Below are positions 58,122 to 64,000 of a DNA stretch of 64,000 nt, in pieces; positions within the stretch are counted from its first letter, which is position 1, and every line of letters starts with the position of its first letter. Below the pieces are notes generated by a model. That model was not told the DNA's origin. It was given only the letters and a program-made list of their open reading frames with translations, and did no database searches. The stretch comes from Mycobacterium saskatchewanense (lineage in GTDB: Bacteria > Actinomycetota > Actinomycetes > Mycobacteriales > Mycobacteriaceae), in assembly GCF_010729105.1 (NCBI RefSeq), contig NZ_AP022573.1, positions 62,001 through 126,000 on the forward strand, in the 5' to 3' direction. A program made the translations under genes and the position numbers.

Positions 58122-58685
58122 GTGGCCTCGACTGCCGACTTCAAGAATGGACTCGTCCTGGCGATCGACGGCCAGCTGTGGCAGATCGTCGAGTTCCAGC
58201 ACGTCAAACCCGGCAAGGGCCCGGCCTTCGTGCGCACCAAGCTGAAGAACGTGCTGTCCGGCAAGGTGGTCGACAAGACGTACAACGCCGGGGTGAAGGT
58301 GGAGACCGCGACCGTCGACCGGCGCGACGCCACCTACCTGTACCGCGACGGCTCGGATTTCGTGTTCATGGACAGCCAGGACTACGAGCAGCACCCCCTG
58401 CCCGAGTCGCTGGTCGGTGACGCCGCCCGCTTCCTGTTGGAGGGCCTGCCGGTACAGGTGGCGTTCCACAACGGGGCCCCGCTGTATCTCGAGCTGCCAG
58501 TGTCGGTCGAGCTGGAGGTCACCCACACCGAGCCCGGCCTGCAGGGCGACCGCTCCAGCGCCGGCACCAAGCCCGCCACCCTGGAGACCGGGGCGGAGAT
58601 CCAGGTACCCCTGTTCATCAACACCGGCGACAAGCTGAAGGTCGACTCGCGCGACGGCAGCTACCTGGGGCGGGTCAACGCCTGA
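58122..58685 (+). CDS. efp: Translation elongation factor P
   Basis: A 187-aa factor, the family's exact usual length, that rescues ribosomes stalled on consecutive prolines. The tip loop is [12 protein letters not shown] with Lys34 as the conserved tip residue; the three beta-barrel domains follow to the end [12 protein letters not shown] 58122 is preceded by TAGGAGATAG. nusB starts 2 nt after its stop. Confidence 0.97.
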   Translation: MASTADFKNGLVLAIDGQLWQIVEFQHVKPGKGPAFVRTKLKNVLSGKVVDKTYNAGVKVETATVDRRDATYLYRDGSDFVFMDSQDYEQHPLPESLVGDAARFLLEGLPVQVAFHNGAPLYLELPVSVELEVTHTEPGLQGDRSSAGTKPATLETGAEIQVPLFINTGDKLKVDSRDGSYLGRVNA

Positions 58686-58687
58686 TT

Positions 58688-59161
58688 ATGGCGGACGGAA
58701 AGCCCGGCAAGGGACGCCATCATGCCCGCAAGCGCGCCGTCGACCTGCTGTTCGAGGCCGAGGCGCGGGGACTGAGTGCGGCGGAGGTCGTGGACGTGCG
58801 GACCTCGCTGGCCGAGGCGAACCCCGACGTGACGACCCTGCAGCCGTACACGGTGGCGGTGGCGCGCGGGGTGGGCGAGCACGCGGCCCACATCGACGAT
58901 CTGATCGGCTCGCACCTGCAGGGCTGGACCCTGGACCGGCTGCCCGCCGTGGACCGCGCCATCCTGCGGGTCGCGGTGTGGGAGTTGCTCCACGCCGACG
59001 ACGTGCCCGAGCCGGTCGCCGTCGACGAGGCCGTGCAGCTCGCCAAGGAGCTGTCCACCGACGAATCGCCCAGCTTCATCAACGGGGTGCTGGGCCAGGT
59101 CATGCTCGTGACTCCGCAGATCCGGGCCGCCGCCCGCGCCCTCCGCGGGACCGAGTCATGA
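58688..59161 (+). CDS. nusB: Transcription antitermination factor NusB
   Basis: A 157-aa all-helical protein ([75 protein letters not shown]). It binds boxA RNA with NusE to allow full transcription of rRNA operons. It is immediately downstream of efp, the usual actinobacterial pair, and overlaps the next gene by 4 nt. Confidence 0.96.
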   Translation: MADGKPGKGRHHARKRAVDLLFEAEARGLSAAEVVDVRTSLAEANPDVTTLQPYTVAVARGVGEHAAHIDDLIGSHLQGWTLDRLPAVDRAILRVAVWELLHADDVPEPVAVDEAVQLAKELSTDESPSFINGVLGQVMLVTPQIRAAARALRGTES

Positions 59162-59541
59162 GCCGGCTGGAGCTGCGCGCCGGCATCGCCGCCGTGCTGG
59201 CCGCGACGGTGGTGCTCGGCGCCGTCGTGTGCGCCGCCTACGGGCTCACCATTGTCGCGTCGGCGCTGGCGATCTACGCGCTGGGCGTCGGCGCCTGGCT
59301 GTACCACTGCGTCGAACGGCTGATCGTCGCCAACCGCATCAGCACGGTCCGGCAGGCGGCCAAGCCGCTGCAGCCGCTGCTGCCGGTGATGGCCGCCCTC
59401 ATGGGCCTGACGCAGGCCGTGGTCCGGTCGCTTTCGGACGTCACCGAGCTGCCGGCGCGCCGCTGGGAGCTTCCGGTGCTGCGGTGGGTGGACAGCACGC
59501 GCGCCGGTCGGGGTGGCGCCGAGGACCAGCCGGAGCGTTAG
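59158..59541 (+). CDS. Small membrane protein (Rv2532c-like)
   Basis: A 127-aa protein with two close hydrophobic segments ([22 protein letters not shown] and [18 protein letters not shown]) and a soluble remainder. Position and length match Rv2532c. No function is known. ATG 59158 overlaps the nusB stop. Confidence 0.72.
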   Translation: MSRLELRAGIAAVLAATVVLGAVVCAAYGLTIVASALAIYALGVGAWLYHCVERLIVANRISTVRQAAKPLQPLLPVMAALMGLTQAVVRSLSDVTELPARRWELPVLRWVDSTRAGRGGAEDQPER

Positions 59542-59625
59542 GTTCGCGAAACGATCCCACGCCGGGCTCGCGCGGGCAAGAATGGCTGCTGCTACGAGCT
59601 GCAATGACGCAGGACAGGTGACGTG

Positions 59626-62481
59626 ATGAATCCATACAGTGCCCACCCGCGACGACTACGAGTCTCCGCCCTTGCGGCCGTGGCCAACCCGTCGTACGCC
59701 CGGATCGACACCTGGAACATGCTCGACGACGCCTGCCGTCACCTCGCCGAGGTCGACCTCGCCGGGCTGGAGAAGGCTCACGAGGTCGCCCGCGTGAAGC
59801 GACTGATGGACCGCATCGCCGCCTACGAGCGGTACTGGCTGTACCCCGGTGCCCAGAACCTGGCCACCTTCCGCGCGCACCTGGAGGCCCTGTCCACGGT
59901 GCGGCTCACCGAGGAGGTGTCGCTGGCCGTGCGTCTGCTGTCCGAATACGGCGACCGCGCAGGGCTTTTCGATACCTCGGCGCCGCTGGCGGACCAGGAG
60001 CTGGTGGCCCGGGCAAGGCAGCAGCAGTTCTACACGGTGCTGCTCGCCGACGACGCCCCCGAGACCGCCCCGGAGAGCCTGGCCGAGTGCCTGCGCGAGC
60101 TCCGCGACCCGTCCGACGACGTGCAGTTCGAGCTCCTCGTCGTGCCGAGCGTGGAGGACGCGATCACCGCGGTCGCGCTGAACGGCGAGATCCAGGCCGC
60201 GATCATCCGCGACGACCTGCCGCTGCGGTCCCGGGACCGGGTGCCGCTGATGAACACGCTGTTGGGGCCCAATGAGGACGCTGAAGGCGTAGTCATACCC
60301 GACCGCGCCAACGACTGGGTGGAATGCGGCGAATGGATCCGCGAGCTGCGGCCCCACATCGACCTCTACCTGCTCACCGACGAGTCGATCGCGGCCGGTG
60401 ACGACACCGAGCCCGACGTCTACGACCGGACGTTCTACCGGCTCAACGACGTCACCGACCTGCACAGCACCGTGCTGGCGGGCCTCCGAAACCGGTTCGC
60501 CACACCGTTTTTCGACGCTCTGCGCGCGTACGCGGCGGCGCCGGTCGGCCAGTTCCACGCCCTGCCCGTCGCCCGCGGAGCCAGCATCTTCAACTCGAAG
60601 TCGCTGCAGGACATGGGCGAGTTCTACGGCCGCAACATCTTCATGGCCGAAACCTCCACCACCTCCGGCGGGCTGGATTCGCTGCTGGACCCGCACGGCA
60701 ACATCAGGAAGGCGATGGACAAGGCCGCGCACACCTGGAACTCCGACCACACCTACTTCGTCACGAACGGGACGTCCACAGCCAACAAGATCGTCGTGCA
60801 GTCGCTGACGCGGCCGGGCGACATCGTGCTGATCGACCGCAACTGCCACAAGTCGCACCACTACGGGCTGGTGCTGGCCGGCGCCTATCCGCTGTACCTG
60901 GACGCATACCCGCTGCCCGAGTTCGCGATCTACGGGGCGGTGTCACTGCACACGATCAAGAAGACCCTGCTCGACCTCGAGGCGGCGGGACAGCTGCACC
61001 GGGTGCGGATGCTGTTGCTGACCAACTGCACCTTCGACGGCGTGGTCTACAACCCGCTGCGGGTGATGCAGGAGGTGCTGGCGATCAAGCCGGACATCTG
61101 CTTTTTGTGGGACGAGGCGTGGTACGCGTTCGCCACCGCCGTGCCCTGGGCCCGGCAGCGGACCGCGATGGTGTCGGCCCAGCATCTCGAGCAGATGCTG
61201 GCGGCGCCGAAATACGCCGAGGAATACCGGAATTGGGTGGCGTCGATGGACGGCGTGCCGCGGTCCGAGTGGCTCGGCCGGCGGCTCTTGCCCGACCCGG
61301 CCCGGGCGCGGGTGCGCGTCTATGCGACGCACTCCACCCACAAGTCGCTGTCGGCGCTGCGGCAGGCGTCGATGATCCACGTCCGCGACCAGGATTTCAA
61401 CGCGCTAACGCGCGACGCGTTCGGCGAGGCGTTCCTCACGCACACCTCGACGTCGCCGAACCAGCAGCTGCTGGCCTCGCTGGACCTGGCGCGCCGGCAG
61501 GTCGACATCGAGGGCTTCCAGCTGGTCCGGCAGACCTACGACATGGCGCTGGTTTTCCGGCACCGGGTCCGCAAGGACCGGCTGATCAGCAAGTGGTTCC
61601 GCATCCTCGACGAGTCCGACCTGGTGCCCGAGGAGTTCCGGGCCTCCTCGGTGAGCTCGTACCGCCAGGTCCGGCAGGGCGCGCTGGCCGAGTGGAACGA
61701 GGCGTGGCGCTCCGACCAATTCGTGCTGGACGCCACGCGGGTCACCCTGTTCATCGGCAAGACCGGCATGAACGGTTACGACTTCCGCGAGAAGATCCTG
61801 ATGGAGCGGTTCGGCATCCAGATCAACAAGACGTCGATCAACAGCGTGCTGCTGATCTTCACGATCGGCGTCACCTGGTCGAGCGTGCACTACCTGCTCG
61901 ACGTGTTGCGCCGCATCGCAACGGATTTGGACCGCAGCGAGAGCGCGGCGAGCGTGGCGGACCGGGCGTTGCAGCGACGCCACGTCGAGGAGATCACCGA
62001 GGACCTGCCGCACCTGCCGGACTTCAGCGAGTTCGACGTCGCCTTCCAGCCGGTCGACGGCTGCATGTTCGGCGACATGCGGTCGGCGTTCTACGCCGGG
62101 TACGAGGAGTCCGACCGCGAGCACGTGCTGATCGGGACGGCCGGGCGGCGGCTGGCCGAAGGCAAGACGCTGGTGTCCACGACGTTCGTGGTGCCCTACC
62201 CGCCGGGCTTCCCGGTGCTGGTCCCCGGTCAGGTGGTGTCCAAGGAGATCATCTACTTCCTCGCCCAGCTCGACGTCAAGGAGATCCACGGCTACAACCC
62301 CGACCTGGGTCTGTCGGTCTTCACCGAGGAGGCGCTGGCGCGGATGGAGGCTCAGCGGAACGCGGCGATGGCCGCGGTGGGTTCGGCCTACCCGCCTTTC
62401 GAGCTGCCCGCGGACGCATCCGGCCTCAACGGCGCGTCCAATGGCGACGGCGCCGCGCGGGTGGTCACCGAGGGTGCGTGA
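59626..62481 (+). CDS. PLP-dependent Orn/Lys/Arg decarboxylase family protein (Rv2531c-like)
   Basis: A 951-aa group III amino-acid decarboxylase. The N-terminal wing/linker domain runs to about residue 300; the PLP domain has TTSGGLDSLLDPHG, FVTNGTSTANKIV, CFLWDEAWYAF and the Schiff-base lysine Lys573 in ATHSTHKSLSALRQAS; the C-terminal domain includes KEIHGYNPDLGLSVFTEEAL. Members decarboxylate Arg, Lys or Orn, giving polyamine precursors and consuming protons; the specific substrate is uncertain. ATG 59626 matches the tuberculosis start; GTG 59623 directly precedes it. Confidence 0.9.
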   Translation: MNPYSAHPRRLRVSALAAVANPSYARIDTWNMLDDACRHLAEVDLAGLEKAHEVARVKRLMDRIAAYERYWLYPGAQNLATFRAHLEALSTVRLTEEVSLAVRLLSEYGDRAGLFDTSAPLADQELVARARQQQFYTVLLADDAPETAPESLAECLRELRDPSDDVQFELLVVPSVEDAITAVALNGEIQAAIIRDDLPLRSRDRVPLMNTLLGPNEDAEGVVIPDRANDWVECGEWIRELRPHIDLYLLTDESIAAGDDTEPDVYDRTFYRLNDVTDLHSTVLAGLRNRFATPFFDALRAYAAAPVGQFHALPVARGASIFNSKSLQDMGEFYGRNIFMAETSTTSGGLDSLLDPHGNIRKAMDKAAHTWNSDHTYFVTNGTSTANKIVVQSLTRPGDIVLIDRNCHKSHHYGLVLAGAYPLYLDAYPLPEFAIYGAVSLHTIKKTLLDLEAAGQLHRVRMLLLTNCTFDGVVYNPLRVMQEVLAIKPDICFLWDEAWYAFATAVPWARQRTAMVSAQHLEQMLAAPKYAEEYRNWVASMDGVPRSEWLGRRLLPDPARARVRVYATHSTHKSLSALRQASMIHVRDQDFNALTRDAFGEAFLTHTSTSPNQQLLASLDLARRQVDIEGFQLVRQTYDMALVFRHRVRKDRLISKWFRILDESDLVPEEFRASSVSSYRQVRQGALAEWNEAWRSDQFVLDATRVTLFIGKTGMNGYDFREKILMERFGIQINKTSINSVLLIFTIGVTWSSVHYLLDVLRRIATDLDRSESAASVADRALQRRHVEEITEDLPHLPDFSEFDVAFQPVDGCMFGDMRSAFYAGYEESDREHVLIGTAGRRLAEGKTLVSTTFVVPYPPGFPVLVPGQVVSKEIIYFLAQLDVKEIHGYNPDLGLSVFTEEALARMEAQRNAAMAAVGSAYPPFELPADASGLNGASNGDGAARVVTEGA

Positions 62482-62488
62482 GGGTGCG

Positions 62489-62740
62489 CTAACCGACTGC
62501 GTGTCGTGGTGGCGACGACTGGCCCGCCATGCTCTGCTGGATTCCCTGGGCCACCTCTTCCTTGCGGGCCGGGCTGCCGGGCGCGGCGGTCTCCTGGCAG
62601 TTGCAGCTGAGCGCGCCGAAGGCGCTGGGATCGGCGCTTGCGCTGGGCGCTCCCACCACGCCCGCGCTGACGGCGACAGCCGCGCCGATCAGGGTTGCGG
62701 CTATGAGGCGGCGCGGTTTCGGCGATTCGACATCTCTCAC
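62489..62740 (-). CDS. Small secreted protein
   Basis: An 83-aa protein with a signal peptide (RRLIAATLIGAAVAVSAGVVGAPSASA) and a short mature part DPSAFGALSCNCQETAAPGSPARKEEVAQGIQQSM, a form seen in several small mycobacterial secreted proteins. The CNC cysteines could make a disulfide or bind metal. Convergent with the decarboxylase gene (7-bp gap). Function unknown. Confidence 0.75.
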   Translation of the reverse strand: MRDVESPKPRRLIAATLIGAAVAVSAGVVGAPSASADPSAFGALSCNCQETAAPGSPARKEEVAQGIQQSMAGQSSPPRHAVG

Positions 62741-62801
62741 GTCGCCAGCGTATGTGCGGTCGCTTGAGATCCGCTGTGGACGCGGCCTGAGCTGCTGTGA
62801 G

Positions 62802-63589
62802 TCAGGCGCGCTCCGCCGACGCGCCGCCGTTCGTGTCGCCGGGGTGACGTCCCGGGCGTTGCGGCAGGACGATGACGAGCGCGACGATCAGCGCCGCGAG
62901 GACGGCCGTGGCCACGGGCCGGCTCAATGCCAGGCCGCCGTCGGCGACCGGTTTATCGAGGAGGTCGCCCACGGTCGCGCCGAGGGGGCGCGTCAGGATG
63001 AACGCAGCCCAGAACAGCGCCACGCGCGACACGGGGGTCAGGTAATACACGGCGACCACGACGGCCAGAGCCGCGGTGAACGATAAGGCGCCGCGTTCGT
63101 AGCCTATGCCGCGGGTCGCGGAGAGCCAGTCGCCCAACGCCGTGCCCAGCGTCTGCGAAAACGTGATGGCCGACCAGTAGAACGCCTCCACCCGTGGCGT
63201 GGCAACGGTATTCACCGACACCGTTCCCTCCGACCAGCGCCACAGCGCCAAAGTGGCCGCAAGACAACCCAAGAGCAGCAGCGAACCGCCCGTGTACCCG
63301 ATGCCCAGCGATCGGTCGGCGAAATCGGCCAGCACCGTGCCGAACGTCGTGGACGCCACGATCGCCGCCCAATACAGAATTGCGTGGAAGCGTGTGGCGA
63401 GAATCTGGCCGACACCAGCGCCACCAGCAACACTCCGAAAAGCGTGACGCCCGCCAGGTAACCCCAATTCAGCGTCATCGTGACCGTGTCGCCGCAAGTC
63501 TCGCCCAGCGTCGTCGCGAGGATCTTGATTACCCAGAAGCCCAGCGTGACCGCCGGCACCTTCGTAGCGGCGTCATCCGTCATACTCAT
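62802..63589 (-). pseudogene. Multi-pass membrane protein (COG4705-like), broken by one frameshift
   Basis: Repeated membrane units of the form FWxxKILATTLGETxGD, YWAAIVASTTFGTVLADF, YWSAITFSQTLGTALGDWL and FWAAFILTRPLGATVGDLL mark the COG4705 type of membrane-anchored protein, about 260 codons. The N-terminal part begins at ATG 63589 (MSMTDDAATK) and reads to about 63411; the rest, from ILATRFHAILYW to the stop at 62802, is in another frame. The break is near GGCCAG at 63405-63410 and one missing C would restore it. Either a recent mutation or a base-calling error. Confidence 0.72.
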
Positions 63590-63618
63590 TGTCCCGTGGG
63601 GTCGCGGGCCGTGTCTAC

Positions 63619-63686
63619 GTCGTTGACACCGTGAAGTCGTTGACACCGTGAAGTCGTTGACACCGTGAAGTCGTTGACACCGTGAA
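63619..63686. repeat. Tandem repeat, four 17-bp units
   Basis: GTCGTTGACACCGTGAA occurs four times head to tail without mismatch. It lies between the broken membrane-protein gene and the MFS gene in a 230-bp gap (63590-63820) that holds no other recognisable feature. Perfect short arrays of this kind vary in copy number between strains. Confidence 0.9.
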
Positions 63687-63820
63687 TCTGGCCGCCGGTG
63701 AGGGCGATCCACGCCGCTAGCTGAGAGGGACTTAGGAAATACCTTTGCCTTCAATGAGATAACCGCTCCAGGTCGGTCACGGCAAGCGTTGTCCGCGTTG
63801 CGCCGTGCCAACATGGATCC

Positions 63821-64000
63821 ATGCCCGGGCAATCGGATACCGCGACGCAACTCGGGGCGGGGGCGCGGTGGTCGATCATGGTTGTCTCGCTGGGTGTTAC
63901 GGCAACCTCGTTCCTTTTCGTCAACGGGGTCGCGTTCCTCATCCCGTCACTGCAGGCCCGACGCGGGATTCCGCTGACGGAGGCCGCCCTGATGGCGTCG
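63821..64000 (+). CDS. Major facilitator superfamily transporter, N-terminal part (cut by window edge)
   Basis: ATG 63821 opens a frame that runs to the window end: MPGQSDTATQLGAGARWSIM, then a helix (VVSLGVTATSFLFVNGVAFLIPSL) and QARRGIPLTEAALMAS, the typical first helix and loop of an MFS permease. Only 60 codons are present, so substrate and subfamily cannot be judged. Confidence 0.7.
   Translation, partial: MPGQSDTATQLGAGARWSIMVVSLGVTATSFLFVNGVAFLIPSLQARRGIPLTEAALMAS

Noticed and set aside
63619..63686. Short CRISPR array
   Set aside because: The 17-bp units are directly adjacent with no spacers, and there are no cas genes.
63619..63686. Repeated sigma-70 promoters, because each 17-bp unit contains TTGACA
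   Set aside because: No -10-like sequence follows at proper spacing on either strand; the next unit lacks a TANNNT box.

Overview
The window is high-GC actinobacterial DNA with GTG/TTG starts, tight 1-4 bp gene overlaps and a gene order that I recognise from Mycobacterium. From memory of the M. tuberculosis H37Rv map, it follows the segment from Rv2589 (gabT) to Rv2531c, in opposite orientation to that map. Protein lengths match the tuberculosis orthologues closely (HisS 423 aa, AroC 401 aa, EF-P 187 aa, Rv2581c 224 aa). It is most likely a non-tuberculous, slow-growing mycobacterium near the M. avium group; the genus is firm, the species is inference. I saw no tRNA, rRNA, CRISPR, transposase or prophage.

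Layout. 1-17160: gabT (cut), yajC-secD-secF, a peptide-binding lipoprotein, apt, a frame-broken small gene, relA, an unusual Ser/Thr kinase fused to a cyclophilin domain beside ppiB, a glyoxalase-II-like hydrolase, hisS, a TetR/hydrolase divergent pair, a small secreted protein, and a radical SAM gene carrying a perfect LexA box. 17163-19232: a Tat-exported metallophosphatase and a small secreted protein, divergent. 19253-28424: a block I do not know at this place in M. tuberculosis: SulP transporter, SsuABC/TauABC-like ABC transporter, two DUF202 proteins, a two-gene ribbon-helix-helix operon, a type I sulfatase, a GntR regulator and a formylglycine-generating enzyme (FGE). Sulfatase plus its activating enzyme plus anion transporters suggests sulfate-ester or sulfonate scavenging.

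28534-43945: Rv2575-like zinc metallopeptidase, PanE-like reductase, aspS, a Ddn-like F420 protein, a FUSC-like exporter, a YjbR protein, then a convergent pair of gene groups: transglutaminase-like protein + zinc-ribbon peptidase (+), and a DUF2126/transglutaminase giant + circularly permuted ATP-grasp/alpha-E protein (-). These belong to a predicted but functionally unresolved peptide-ligase system. 44036-62481: rarA, a barrel protein, yjbQ, alaS-ruvX-mltG-aroE-A24 peptidase-like-aroC-aroK-aroB-aroQ (nearly every junction overlapping), a membrane protein, pepQ-efp-nusB and a large PLP decarboxylase. 62489-64000: a small secreted protein, a frame-broken membrane protein, a 17-bp tandem repeat and the start of an MFS transporter.

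The most unusual items are the kinase-cyclophilin fusion, whose cyclophilin domain has lost key catalytic residues while the adjacent PpiB keeps more of them; the sulfatase/FGE/ABC block; the solute-binding protein with a NosL-like tail; the small ribbon-helix-helix operon with an AT-hook and operator palindrome; and several palindromes and repeats in intergenic gaps. No intergenic gap exceeds about 235 bp.
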